Shown here: piece by piece, positions 6,955 through 15,976 of the stretch
Layout: every line of letters begins with the position of its first letter
How positions within the stretch are numbered: position 1 is the first letter of the stretch
Source of the DNA: CAZOOK01 sp964581385
Lineage (GTDB): Bacteria; Pseudomonadota; Gammaproteobacteria; Nevskiales; Nevskiaceae
Length of the DNA: 64,000 bases
Direction: 5' to 3'
NCBI GenBank assembly: GCA_964581385.1
Contig: CAZOOK010000009.1
Coordinates: 1 to 64,000, forward strand
Notes under the pieces: generated by a model
Database searches by the model: none
Seen by the model: only the letters and a program-made list of their open reading frames with translations
What the model was told of the DNA's origin: nothing
Made by a program: the position numbers and the translations under genes

Positions 6955-8277
6955 TTGAGTACCAATATTCAGCGCAACGTTATCGGCCTCAGCCTGCGTG
7001 CGCTTAGTCACTTCGCGGCTTCGCCGATCATGGATCGTTTCGGCTTGCGCAAGCCGGTGCAGAAGGCGTTGTACCATGCCACCAAGGCCGGTCTCCGTAG
7101 TGCCGGCGCCGCCAGCCGTGCTTTCAAATCGACGCAAAAGCTGTTGCAGCCGGCGCGCCCGACGGCGCGGTCCACCGCGTCGCTGTTCGATGTCACGCCG
7201 AGCGAAGAACAGGAGATGCTGCGTGACGCGGTCGCGTCGTTTGCCGGCGAGCAGTTGCGCCCGGCGGCCAGCGCAGCCGACAGCGCCTGCGCCGCTTCCG
7301 CCGATTTGCTCAAGCAGAGCTCGGAACTCGGCATCGCGCTGATGAGCGTGCCGGAAGCGCTCGGCGGTGCCGGCAGCGAACGCTCCGCGGTGACCAACGT
7401 GCTGGTCGCTGAAGCGATGGCGCAGGGCGACCTGGGATTGGCGTTCGCCTGTCTCGCACCGGCGGCGGTCAGCAACGCGCTGGTGCTGTGGGGCGATGAG
7501 AACCAGCAGGCGACGTATCTGCCCGCATTCGTCGGCGAGAATCCCCCGGCCGCAGCGCTGGCGGTACTCGAACCGAGTCCCTTGTTCGACCCGTTTAATC
7601 TGCAGACGCAAGCAGTACCCACTGCCGGCGGCTATCTGCTCAGCGGCGTCAAGGCACTAGTGCCGCGCGCGGGATCTGCCGAACTGTTCATCGTTGCCGC
7701 GAAGCTTGGCGATCGCGGTAATGCGTTGTTCCTGGTCGAGTCATCGTCGCAGGGTGTCAGTATCGAAGCGGAGCCGGCGATGGGCTTGCGCGCCGCCTCC
7801 ACCGCACGCCTGCATATGGATAACGTCAAGGTTTCGTCCAGCGCACTGCTCGGAGCCGGCGACGCGAAGGTGTATGCGGAATGCATCGCATTGGCGCGAC
7901 TCGGCTGGTGCGCACTGGCGGTCGGTACCTCGCAGGCGGTGCTCGACTATCTGATTCCATACGTCAACGAGCGTGTCGCGTTCGGCGAGCCGATCAGCCA
8001 TCGCCAGGCGGTTGCATTCGCGGTCGCCAACGTCGGCATCGAGCTGAACGGTATGCGGTTGATGACGTATCACGCTGCCAGCCGCGCGGAACAGGGCAAA
8101 TCGTTTGTGCGCGAGGTCGCGCTGGCACGGCGGTTATGCGCGGACAAGGGCATGTTGATTGGCAGCGACGGCGTGCAATTGCTCGGCGGCCACGGCTTCA
8201 TCAAGGAACATCCGGTCGAACGCTGGTACCGCGATCTGCGCGCCTGCGGGCTGATGGAAGGCGCGCTGTTGGTGTAA
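6955..8277 (+). CDS. Acyl-CoA dehydrogenase family protein, N-terminally extended
   Basis: This 440-residue FAD enzyme would introduce the alpha-beta double bond in acyl-CoA. The TTG start at 6955 is preceded by AAGGGG at 6942-6947. The usual N-terminal domain begins only at about residue 80 (TPSEEQEMLRDAVASFAGEQL); before it lies an Ala/Arg/Lys-rich extension. Later motifs are MGLRAASTARLHMDNVKV, RVAFGEPISHRQA and LLGGHGFIKEHPVERWYRDLR. The position of the catalytic Glu is occupied (LMEGALLV), but the chain stops four residues later, where relatives continue for about 20. The next gene encodes a second dehydrogenase; a two-subunit enzyme is possible, though that is inference. Confidence 0.88.
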   Translation: MSTNIQRNVIGLSLRALSHFAASPIMDRFGLRKPVQKALYHATKAGLRSAGAASRAFKSTQKLLQPARPTARSTASLFDVTPSEEQEMLRDAVASFAGEQLRPAASAADSACAASADLLKQSSELGIALMSVPEALGGAGSERSAVTNVLVAEAMAQGDLGLAFACLAPAAVSNALVLWGDENQQATYLPAFVGENPPAAALAVLEPSPLFDPFNLQTQAVPTAGGYLLSGVKALVPRAGSAELFIVAAKLGDRGNALFLVESSSQGVSIEAEPAMGLRAASTARLHMDNVKVSSSALLGAGDAKVYAECIALARLGWCALAVGTSQAVLDYLIPYVNERVAFGEPISHRQAVAFAVANVGIELNGMRLMTYHAASRAEQGKSFVREVALARRLCADKGMLIGSDGVQLLGGHGFIKEHPVERWYRDLRACGLMEGALLV

Positions 8278-8324
8278 CCGACAGATGCCAATACCACACG
8301 ATTACCGAATGAGTTCCAGTCACC

Positions 8325-9533
8325 ATGATTAATCTCGAAGTTCCGAAGAAATTCCGACCCCTCGTCGATCAGGCACATCAAGTGGGCGAGCAGGTCTTTC
8401 GCCCGATTTCACGCAAGTACGATCTGGCCGAGCATGCGCATCCGAAAGAGTTGAGTCTGCTGTCGTCACTGATCGACGGCATGAACGACGCCGGCGGTCA
8501 CGGCGCTGGTGCCGCGGGCGTGCGGCGCGATAGTCCGGGAGGTGACGAGAGCAATCGCAACGGCACCAATCTTTCGACCTGCCTCGGCGTGATGGAGCTG
8601 TGCTGGGGCGATGTCGGTCTGTTGTTGTCGATGCCCGGACAGGGGCTTGGCAATGCGGCGATTGCCTCGGTCGCCAACGAGGAGCAGCTCAAGCGTTTCG
8701 GCAAGCGCTGGGCGGCGATGGCGATCACCGAGCCTGGCTGTGGTTCCGATTCGGCCGCGATCCGTACGACCGCGATCCTCGACGGTGACCACTATGTGCT
8801 CAATGGCGAGAAGATCTATGTGACCGCCGGCGATCGCGCCGAGCTGGTCGTGGTGTGGGCGACGCTGGATAAGCAAAAAGGCCGCGCCGCGATCAAGTCG
8901 TTTGTCGTCGAGAAAGGCACGCCTGGGTTTGAACTGGTGCGGCTCGAACACAAGCTCGGTATCCGCGCTTCCGATACGGCGGCCTTCGTGCTGAAGGATT
9001 GCCGGGTGCCGAAGGAAAATCTGCTCGGCGATCCGGAAATCAACGTCGAAAAAGGTTTTGCAGGCGTCATGCAGACCTTCGACAACACCCGGCCACTGGT
9101 CGCTTCGATGGCAGTCGGTTTGACGCGCGCCTGCATCGACGAGACGCGCCGGATTCTGGAAGCGGCCGGCGTGACGATTGACTACGATCGTCCGCCGAAT
9201 GTGCAGCACGCCGCTGTCGCGCAGTTCATCACAATGGAAGCCGATTACGAAGCTGCGCGTCTGCTGACATTGCAGGCGGCGTGGATGGCCGACAACCGCA
9301 AGCCGAACTCGCTGCAGGCATCGATGGCGAAGGCAAAGGCCGGCCGCACCTGCGTGGATGTCTCGCTCAAGTGTGTGGAACTATGCGGAGCGCTCGGCTA
9401 CGGCGAGCAGACGCTGCTCGAGAAGTGGTCGCGCGACGCCAAGATTCTCGATATTTTCGAGGGCACGCAACAGATCCAGCTGCTGATTGTGGCGCGGCGG
9501 CTGTTGGGAAAGAGTTCTGCCGAGCTGAAGTAG
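8325..9533 (+). CDS. Acyl-CoA dehydrogenase
   Basis: This 402-residue flavoenzyme has the FAD/substrate signature MAITEPGCGSDSAAIRTTA (about 141-159), a middle beta domain with HKLGIRASDTAAFVLKDCRVP, and a C-terminal helical domain. DIFEGTQQIQLLIVARRLL (about 376-394) contains the catalytic Glu and the CoA-contact region, complete here, unlike in the preceding gene. It starts 47 bp downstream of that gene on the same strand, so the two are probably co-transcribed. Chain-length preference is not predictable by eye. Confidence 0.92.
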   Translation: MINLEVPKKFRPLVDQAHQVGEQVFRPISRKYDLAEHAHPKELSLLSSLIDGMNDAGGHGAGAAGVRRDSPGGDESNRNGTNLSTCLGVMELCWGDVGLLLSMPGQGLGNAAIASVANEEQLKRFGKRWAAMAITEPGCGSDSAAIRTTAILDGDHYVLNGEKIYVTAGDRAELVVVWATLDKQKGRAAIKSFVVEKGTPGFELVRLEHKLGIRASDTAAFVLKDCRVPKENLLGDPEINVEKGFAGVMQTFDNTRPLVASMAVGLTRACIDETRRILEAAGVTIDYDRPPNVQHAAVAQFITMEADYEAARLLTLQAAWMADNRKPNSLQASMAKAKAGRTCVDVSLKCVELCGALGYGEQTLLEKWSRDAKILDIFEGTQQIQLLIVARRLLGKSSAELK

Positions 9534-9550
9534 CGCGGCGGCATCCATGT

Positions 9551-10570
9551 CTACGCCGGACGCCGCCGTGATTTGCGGTGTGCGCCCGGCTTCTTTTTCG
9601 CGGGAATGCGGGAGTCACCTTCTGCCTCGTCCGCCGTATCCGCCAGCGTTACCGTTTGCTGCGCCCACAACTGCGCGATCAGTTGCCGAAGCCAGCGGCT
9701 TCCCGAGTCGTCTTCCGCGCTCTGATGCCAATACATGACGATTTCCAGCATTGGCAGCTCCAGCGGCGCATCGACAATGTGAACCCGTGTATGACGGTTG
9801 AACCATTCCGCGTAGTGACGCGGGGCGGTGAGCAGTAGATCCGAGGCTGCGGCGACGTGGCAGGCGGAGTAGTAGTGCTGGCAGCGTGCGCTGACGTCGC
9901 GATCGAGTCCCTGCCGGCGCAATGCCAGATCCTCGAAAACAGGGCCGCTGATCCGTGCCGATACGGTGACGTGGCGCGCTGCGAGCCAGACACTCGCGGT
10001 CAACGGCGCCGATGCCAGCGGATGACCGTGGCGCATCACGACACAAAGCGGATCTTTGAACAACGTCCGCTGGTGAACGTCGCTACCCACGGTTTGCGGC
10101 ACATCGAGCGCGAGAGAGAGATCACCGGCGGCGAGCTGGCGGGTGAGCTGTTCGCGCTCGACGCGCACGCTATGCACGGCCAGCTGCGGCGCGTAGTTCT
10201 GGAGCTTGCGCAGCAGGGGTGGCATCACCACGAATTCCAGTGAGTCACGCATGCCGATCGCGAAGCGCCGCGTTGAACGGTCCGGGCGGAACTGGTTGCC
10301 GCGCAGCACGCTGCCTTGCAGCGTTTGCAGCGCCGCGTAGATGTCGCCGACGATTTCGTGTGCCAGTGGTGTCGGGGCGACGCTGCGTCCGCTGCGGACG
10401 AATAAAGGATCATCAAAATGGGCGCGCAGCCGCGCGAGCGCGTTGCTGACCGCGGGCTGCGTCAGGTGTAGATCCACCGCGGCCCGCGTGAGACTACCGG
10501 CGCGGTAGATCGCATCGAAGACACGGAACAGGTTGAGATCGACTCTGGAGCCGCGTTTCAAATCATTCAT
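9551..10570 (-). CDS. LysR-type transcriptional regulator
   Basis: The protein has 339 residues. The N-terminal winged helix-turn-helix is clear: DLNLFRVFDAIYRAGSLTRA, then LHLTQPAVSNALARLRAHF and DPLFVRSGRSVAPTPLA, the NodD/PnbR-like variant with DPLFVR. An effector-binding domain (about 100-300) and a basic tail KKKPGAHRKSRRR follow. It converges on the acyl-CoA dehydrogenase gene and diverges from the phosphotransferase/SDR genes, so it may control the latter and its own promoter. The ligand is unknown. Confidence 0.92.
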   Translation of the reverse strand: MNDLKRGSRVDLNLFRVFDAIYRAGSLTRAAVDLHLTQPAVSNALARLRAHFDDPLFVRSGRSVAPTPLAHEIVGDIYAALQTLQGSVLRGNQFRPDRSTRRFAIGMRDSLEFVVMPPLLRKLQNYAPQLAVHSVRVEREQLTRQLAAGDLSLALDVPQTVGSDVHQRTLFKDPLCVVMRHGHPLASAPLTASVWLAARHVTVSARISGPVFEDLALRRQGLDRDVSARCQHYYSACHVAAASDLLLTAPRHYAEWFNRHTRVHIVDAPLELPMLEIVMYWHQSAEDDSGSRWLRQLIAQLWAQQTVTLADTADEAEGDSRIPAKKKPGAHRKSRRRPA

Positions 10571-10844
10571 GAATCGATGTATTTGGGATCAAAAAAATAA
10601 ATTTGAATGATACGTCGTGTCATCCTATCGTGGCGCGCATTTTGTTGATACTTGCGCAAGCGCTGTGCTGCGAATGATCTCCGGACCCACTGTCCTTGGG
10701 TCAACGGACCCTGGATCCGGTCCGGGAACCCGCAGCGCCATCGCTGACGCGCCCCTTGGTTATTTGCACGGACTGCAGCCATGCGGGAATGCTTGTGCGG
10801 GTTTGTCGGAACTGAGCTACCGAAGACGGCAGGGGAGCAAAAAA
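10571..10844. other. Intergenic region upstream of the LysR gene
   Basis: This holds the divergent promoter region between the LysR gene and the genes on its right. The first 60 bp beside the LysR start are AT-rich and are the likely regulator binding site. At 10697-10730 a set of GGACC/GGTCC words around GGATCC makes a weak inverted repeat. No convincing gene was found before the short ORF at 10845. Confidence 0.5.
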
Positions 10845-10940
10845 ATGAGCCTGAGAACGTCAGTGGCAAACGCGGGAAGCGAGCTTTGGGCGATGCACGG
10901 GATCGAAGGCATGCCTGGGGAGCGCCGTGACAGCGTCTGA
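10845..10940 (+). CDS. Possible 31-residue leader ORF overlapping the phosphotransferase start
   Basis: An ATG at 10845 is preceded by a strong AGGGGAG ribosome binding site (10831-10837) and opens a 31-codon frame (MSLRTSVANAGSELW...) ending at 10940. Its last 14 bases overlap the GTG start of the phosphotransferase gene at 10927. That start has no comparable site, so translational coupling is plausible. The peptide resembles nothing I know. It could equally be the remnant of a longer 5' region. Confidence 0.35.
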   Translation: MSLRTSVANAGSELWAMHGIEGMPGERRDSV

Positions 10941-12009
10941 AGCGTCTGTTGCGATCGATGTTGCGGGCGCGGTCCACGCCGGCGAGGAGCTGGATGTGGC
11001 GGCGGTCGATGGCTGGCTCAAGCCGCGCGTCGCCGGCCTCAACGGAGCGCCGGAGGTCACGCAGTTTTCCGGCGGCGCCTCAAACTGGACGTATCGTCTC
11101 AAATACCCGTCGCACGATTTGATTCTGCGTCGCCCGCCGGTGGGAACCAAGGCGAAATCCGCGCACGATATGGGGCGCGAATTCCGCGTGCAGGCCGCGC
11201 TGAAACCGGTATATCCGTATGTGACCGACATGATCGCTTATTGCGACGATCCGGCGATCATCGGTTGCGAGTTCTATGTGATGCGTCGCATCGAAGGACT
11301 GATCCCGAGGAAGCATCTGCCGCGCGGAGTGCGGCTGACGCCCGATGCCACGCGACAGCTTTGCATGAACGTGATCGATGCATTGATCGCGCTGCATCAG
11401 GTTGATCACCGCATTGAGGGTCTCGAATTGCTCGGTAAAGGTTCGGGATATGTGCATCGCCAGGTCGACGGCTGGTGCGAACGCTATGAGAGGGCGCGGA
11501 CCTGGAACGTTCCGCGCGCGCGGCGCGTGATGGCATGGCTCAAGGCCAACCGGCCCGACGATGCGCGCATCTGCGTGATTCACAATGATTTCCGTTTCGA
11601 CAACGTGGTGCTCGATCCGGTCGATCCGACACGCGTCATCGGCGTGCTCGACTGGGAAATGGCCACGCTCGGCGATCCGCTGATGGATCTCGGCAGCACG
11701 CTCGCCTACTGGGTGCAGGCCGACGACGACATGGTGCTGCAACGGCTACGGCGGCAACCCACGCATCTGCCGGGCATGCTCGCTCGCCGCGAGGTCCTCG
11801 ATTACTATTGTTCCCGCACCGGATTGAATGCCGACAACTGGGATTTCTACGAAGTGTTCGGCCTGTTTCGCCTCATCGTGATCATGCAGCAGATCTATTA
11901 CCGCTACTATCATCGGCAGACGCGTAACCCGGCGTTCAGAGATTTCTGGCTGCTCGTTCATTACTTCGATTGGCGTTGCCGGCGCATCATCCGGCGCAGC
12001 GGACTCTGA
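10927..12009 (+). CDS. Phosphotransferase family protein (APH / ACAD10-like)
   Basis: This 360-residue protein has a kinase-like aminoglycoside phosphotransferase fold. Visible motifs are FSGGASNWTYRLKY (about 41-54), the catalytic loop VIHNDFRFDNVVLD (about 217-230, with HNDxxxxN) and the metal-binding VLDWEMATLGDPLMDLGS (about 239-256). Bacterial members of this subgroup are commonly encoded beside acyl-CoA dehydrogenases and SDR enzymes, as here, and are thought to act on hydroxyacyl-CoA or a similar metabolite rather than on antibiotics. The GTG start at 10927 is accepted because the conserved region begins soon after it. Confidence 0.88.
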   Translation: MTASEASVAIDVAGAVHAGEELDVAAVDGWLKPRVAGLNGAPEVTQFSGGASNWTYRLKYPSHDLILRRPPVGTKAKSAHDMGREFRVQAALKPVYPYVTDMIAYCDDPAIIGCEFYVMRRIEGLIPRKHLPRGVRLTPDATRQLCMNVIDALIALHQVDHRIEGLELLGKGSGYVHRQVDGWCERYERARTWNVPRARRVMAWLKANRPDDARICVIHNDFRFDNVVLDPVDPTRVIGVLDWEMATLGDPLMDLGSTLAYWVQADDDMVLQRLRRQPTHLPGMLARREVLDYYCSRTGLNADNWDFYEVFGLFRLIVIMQQIYYRYYHRQTRNPAFRDFWLLVHYFDWRCRRIIRRSGL

Positions 12010-12100
12010 ATCGGATACGATCAAAGAGTAGACCCTAGTTGTGTCCTGCGGGATTCCGTCGCGCGGCGGCCCCGTACTCATTGACCGAGGAAATGACAGC

Positions 12101-12847
12101 ATGCGCAACAATATTCTGATCACCGGTGCCAGTTCCGGTCTCGGCCGCGGCATGGCGCGCGAATTCGCGGCGCTTGGCCGCAACCTCGCGCTATGCGCGC
12201 GCCGTCTGGATCGCCTGCAGGAGCTGAAGAAGGAGCTGGAGACCGCGCATCCAGGCATTCACATCTCGGTCCGCGAACTCGACGTTAATAACCATGAGCA
12301 GGTCTTCGAAGTGTTCCGCGCGTTCCGCGAGGAACTCGGCACGCTGGATCGCGTCATCGTCAACGCCGGTATGGGGAAAGGTGCATCCATCGGCACCGGG
12401 CACTTTTCCGCCAACCTGGAAACCGCGCAGACCAATTTTGTCGCCGCGCTGGCGCAATGCGAGGCCGCCGTCGAAATTTTCCGCGAACAGAACGCCGGCC
12501 ATCTGGTGATGATTTCGTCGATGAGCGCGTTCCGCGGTATGCCGCGCGCGTTGACGGTTTATGCCGCGACCAAGGCCGGCGTCGCCACATTGTCGGAAGG
12601 CATCCGCGCCGATCTGATGCGCACGCCGATCCGCGTCAGCACGCTTTTCCCCGGCTTCATACGTTCCGAAATCAATGAGCGGCTCAAGAGCACGCCGTTC
12701 ATCGTCGATACCGAAATCGGTTGCCGTGCGATGGTGGCGGCGATCGAGGCGGAGAAGGAATCCGCCTGCGTGCCGGCGTGGCCGTGGAGGGAGATCAGCC
12801 TGTTCATGAAGGTGGCGCCGTTGAAGTGGGTCTCAAAGATGGCGTAA
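12101..12847 (+). CDS. Short-chain dehydrogenase/reductase
   Basis: This 248-residue NAD(P)-dependent oxidoreductase has the glycine-rich nucleotide site ITGASSGLGRG (about 6-16), NAG at about 89-91, the catalytic Ser in MISSMSAF and the YAATK motif (Tyr/Lys pair, about 154-158). The downstream FPGFIRSEI is typical of the classical SDR group. The ATG at 12101 is preceded by GAGGAA. It lies 91 bp after the phosphotransferase gene in the same direction and probably belongs to the same operon. Substrate unknown; a hydroxyacyl or aldehyde intermediate of the local acyl-CoA pathway is one guess. Confidence 0.9.
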   Translation: MRNNILITGASSGLGRGMAREFAALGRNLALCARRLDRLQELKKELETAHPGIHISVRELDVNNHEQVFEVFRAFREELGTLDRVIVNAGMGKGASIGTGHFSANLETAQTNFVAALAQCEAAVEIFREQNAGHLVMISSMSAFRGMPRALTVYAATKAGVATLSEGIRADLMRTPIRVSTLFPGFIRSEINERLKSTPFIVDTEIGCRAMVAAIEAEKESACVPAWPWREISLFMKVAPLKWVSKMA

Positions 12848-12884
12848 CGCGGCTTGCCGATGCCGCCATGACTTTGCTTCCCGT

Positions 12885-14171
12885 TTACCGGCTCTCGTAA
12901 AAATACCCGAGCCGCTCGCCGATGCCGAGATACTCGTAGAGCTGCGGTGGGCATTCGCCCGGCTTCATCACTTCCTGGATTTCGAGATCGACCTGTTCTC
13001 GCAGGTCGACCATCATCGCATTCCAGCGCGGGATTTCCGGGTTGTAGAGGATGACGCGCGGACGCAGCAGGTGGTTGGGATCGACGGATACGACCATGCC
13101 GACGTTGCCGTTGGAAAGGCGCACGATGGTGCCGGGCGGATATACCCCCATCGCTTTGATGAAGGCACGGACGAGGTCGCCGTCGAGCTTACCCTGGTAG
13201 TTCTTGTAGAGGACGGCCATGGCGTCGCGCGGCGAGACCGCATTCGCCGGATCGGGTGGATTGCAGAGATTGTCATAGGTATTCGCGATCGCGACGATGC
13301 GCACGCCCAGCCATAGCTGCTTGCCTTTGAGGCCCTGCGGGTAGCCGGAACCATCGAGGTATTCATGATGGCGTTCAATGACCGCGGCGACGTCAGCCGC
13401 GAGGATCTGGATTTTTTCGGCAAGCCGTATGCCTTTGGTTGGGTGCGTGCGTAGCAGAGCATCCTCCGCCGGCGTCAGCTTTGCGGTTTTGGCAATGAGC
13501 TGCGGGGGCAGATCCATCTTGCCGATGTCATGGACCAGCGCGCCCAGACCGATTGAGCGGACCTCGTCACCCTCCAGGTCCATATAGCGCGCGAGCAGAA
13601 CCGACAGCACAGTCACGTTCAACGCGTGTGTGTAAACCGTGTAATTGCCGTCGCTGATATTTACGAGGTTGACCAGCACCTCGGACGTTTTCTCGAATGC
13701 GGCCACCATATCATCGACGATCCCCTCGGCGGCTTGCACCGCATTGGCGGGACCAGAGCGCAGATCTTTCGCGAACGTCGAGACTTTTTTGACCGTGTCC
13801 TGGAAACGCGTCGCAATCTGCATGCGTTCCTTGCGGAACTGGTTATCGCGCGCGATCAGTGCTTGTTTGTCTTCCCACTGTGCTTTCTGCGCGAGCTCAT
13901 CCGCTTCCGCCGTCGCTTCCTCGGCTGACGGTTCAACCGCAGACGCGGCGGACATTGACCCGGTCTCTCCCATGACCTTGGGATCGCAGCGCTCCGGAAT
14001 GATCGCGATCTGTTTCAGGCCGAGCGCGCGCAGCGTCGCGATATCTTTCCGCGAGGTGATGATAAAACGCGAAAACAGGAAGGGATGATTCTTCCAGGGG
14101 ATATCGAGAGCGATGTAATGACCGGGACGCAGATCGTCAATGCCGATCGTAACTTTCTGGTTGTTGCTCAT
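12885..14171 (-). CDS. HD-GYP domain cyclic-di-GMP phosphodiesterase with DUF3391 N-terminus
   Basis: This 428-residue protein has an N-terminal DUF3391-like domain (TIGIDDLRPGHYIALDIPWKNHPF at about 7-30), a charged helical linker, and an intact HD-GYP domain. The metal ligands are visible: THALNVTVLS, GALVHDIGKMDLP (HD dyad), THPTKG, and ERHHEYLDGSGYP (HH and GYP signature). It should hydrolyse c-di-GMP in the cytoplasm. The start at 14171 is preferred because upstream codons run into the divergent protease gene. A homologue lacking the HD dyad lies at 38799-39827. Confidence 0.93.
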   Translation of the reverse strand: MSNNQKVTIGIDDLRPGHYIALDIPWKNHPFLFSRFIITSRKDIATLRALGLKQIAIIPERCDPKVMGETGSMSAASAVEPSAEEATAEADELAQKAQWEDKQALIARDNQFRKERMQIATRFQDTVKKVSTFAKDLRSGPANAVQAAEGIVDDMVAAFEKTSEVLVNLVNISDGNYTVYTHALNVTVLSVLLARYMDLEGDEVRSIGLGALVHDIGKMDLPPQLIAKTAKLTPAEDALLRTHPTKGIRLAEKIQILAADVAAVIERHHEYLDGSGYPQGLKGKQLWLGVRIVAIANTYDNLCNPPDPANAVSPRDAMAVLYKNYQGKLDGDLVRAFIKAMGVYPPGTIVRLSNGNVGMVVSVDPNHLLRPRVILYNPEIPRWNAMMVDLREQVDLEIQEVMKPGECPPQLYEYLGIGERLGYFYESR

Positions 14172-14266
14172 CGATGCCGATACTGTCTCGATCCCGAAGG
14201 TTGAACCGCGCGGCGGCGTGGAGCCAAGTTTAACCCGGCAGGAGGCGGCCCGGTATAATCGCCGCC

Positions 14267-14938
14267 ATGTCTTCACTTACCGTGGTCCAGCAACTCGCGG
14301 TCTGGGCCCTCCCGATCCTGTTCGCGATCACCCTGCACGAAGTCGCCCACGGCTGGGTGGCGCGCGCCATGGGTGATTCGACCGCTGCGGCCATGGGGCG
14401 CCTGAGCCTGAACCCGCTCAAACACGTCGATCCGGTCGGTACGGTGCTGTTGCCGGGACTAATGATCGCGCTGTCGGCGATGGGCCTCGGCGGCATGTTC
14501 CTGTTCGGCTGGGCCAAGCCCGTGCCGGTGGACCCGCGCAACTTCAAGAATCCGCGCCGTGACATGGCCGTCGTCGCCGTTGCCGGTCCATTATCGAATT
14601 TCGCCATGGCCTTCGCTTGGGGCTTGGTTTACAAGTTCGCCAATCCACAAGCCCTCGAAGAGGGCGTGCGCTACGGCGTGCAGCTGATGGGATTGGCCGG
14701 GATCAGCATCAATCTGTCGCTGATGGTGCTGAACCTGCTGCCGTTGCCACCGCTCGATGGCGGCCGCGTCGCTGTCGGCCTACTGCCGGTGAAAGCCGCC
14801 TACCGTTTCGCACAGGTCGAGCCCTACGGCATCATGATCCTGCTACTGCTGGCCATGACCAATGTGCTTGGCATGCTGCTCGCGGTTCCCTATGCCCTGT
14901 CCAAGTCGTTGCTGGTGCAATTGCTCGGCCTGATCTGA
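14267..14938 (+). CDS. Site-2 protease family protein (M50, Rip/YwhC-like)
   Basis: This 223-residue membrane metalloprotease has the zinc motif HEVAHG (about 24-29) in the first helix and the second active-site motif NLLPLPPLDGGR (about 156-167) with the third ligand Asp. Five to six membrane helices are visible. Members of this short group lack PDZ domains and their substrates are mostly unknown. It is followed after 3 bp by trpS, the usual order in many gammaproteobacteria, and is probably co-transcribed with the whole trpS-scpA-scpB-rluB block. Confidence 0.92.
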   Translation: MSSLTVVQQLAVWALPILFAITLHEVAHGWVARAMGDSTAAAMGRLSLNPLKHVDPVGTVLLPGLMIALSAMGLGGMFLFGWAKPVPVDPRNFKNPRRDMAVVAVAGPLSNFAMAFAWGLVYKFANPQALEEGVRYGVQLMGLAGISINLSLMVLNLLPLPPLDGGRVAVGLLPVKAAYRFAQVEPYGIMILLLLAMTNVLGMLLAVPYALSKSLLVQLLGLI

Positions 14939-14941
14939 ATC

Positions 14942-15976
14942 ATGACCCCCGCAAAATCGTCCGCCCAGCGTCCCGTCGTACTTTCCGGCATCCAGCCTTC
15001 CGGGCGGCTGACCATTGGCAACTATCTCGGCGCGATCAAGAACTGGCTGCCGCTGAGCGCCACCTACGATTGCTACTACATGCTCGTGGACCTGCACGCG
15101 ATCACCGTGCGCCAGGACCCGAAGCTGCTGCGCGAGCGCTGCTACGAATTCCTCGCGCTCTACATCGCCTGCGGGCTCGATCCGGCGAAAAACGTGCTGT
15201 TCGTGCAGTCGCATGTGCCGGCGCACGCGCGGCTCGGCTGGATTCTCAACTGCTATACGCAGATGGGCGAACTGAACCGCATGACGCAGTTCAAAGACAA
15301 GAGCCAGAAGTTTGCCGACAATCTCAACGCCGGATTATTCGACTATCCGGTGCTGATGGCAGCGGATATTTTGCTGTACCAGGCGCGGCAAGTGCCCGTT
15401 GGCGATGACCAGAAACAGCATCTGGAACTGACGCGTGACATTGCGATCCGTTTCAATAATCTTTATGCGGCGCCCGAGCAACCCGTCTTCACCGTGCCGG
15501 AGCCGATGATCCCGCCGGTCGGTGCACGCATCATGGGCTTGCAGGATCCGACGACCAAGATGAGTAAGTCCGACGATGCCGAAACCAATGCTGTGTATCT
15601 GCTCGATCCGCCGGATACGATCACGCGCAAGATCAAGCGCGCGGTGACGGATATGGACCCCGGCATGGGCGTGCGCTACGACATCGAGAACAAGCCGGGC
15701 GTCTCGAATCTGATGTCGATTCTGTCGGCGACGACCGGCGAGGGTTTTGACGCCATCGTCGCGCGCTATGACGGGCAAGGCTACGGCAAGCTCAAGCAAG
15801 CGGTCGCCGACGCCGTCGTCGCCTGTCTGCGGCCGATGCAGGACAAGTACCGCGACGTGCGCGAAGACACCGACGGCCTGCGCCGCATTTTGCGGGCAAG
15901 TGCCGAAGCCGCGTCCGTCAAGGCCGAACAGACGCTGCAGCGCGTCCACGACGTGCTCGGATTCATTCCGGAATGA
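14942..15976 (+). CDS. trpS: Tryptophan--tRNA ligase
   Basis: This 344-residue class I aminoacyl-tRNA synthetase charges tRNA-Trp. The HIGH-equivalent lies in SGIQPSGRLTIGNYLGA (about 15-31) and the KMSKS loop is present as TTKMSKSDD (about 203-211). The DLHAITVRQDP and GDDQKQHLELTRDIA segments match bacterial TrpRS. Length is normal. The gene overlaps scpA by four bases (ATGA), implying translational coupling. Confidence 0.96.
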   Translation: MTPAKSSAQRPVVLSGIQPSGRLTIGNYLGAIKNWLPLSATYDCYYMLVDLHAITVRQDPKLLRERCYEFLALYIACGLDPAKNVLFVQSHVPAHARLGWILNCYTQMGELNRMTQFKDKSQKFADNLNAGLFDYPVLMAADILLYQARQVPVGDDQKQHLELTRDIAIRFNNLYAAPEQPVFTVPEPMIPPVGARIMGLQDPTTKMSKSDDAETNAVYLLDPPDTITRKIKRAVTDMDPGMGVRYDIENKPGVSNLMSILSATTGEGFDAIVARYDGQGYGKLKQAVADAVVACLRPMQDKYRDVREDTDGLRRILRASAEAASVKAEQTLQRVHDVLGFIPE

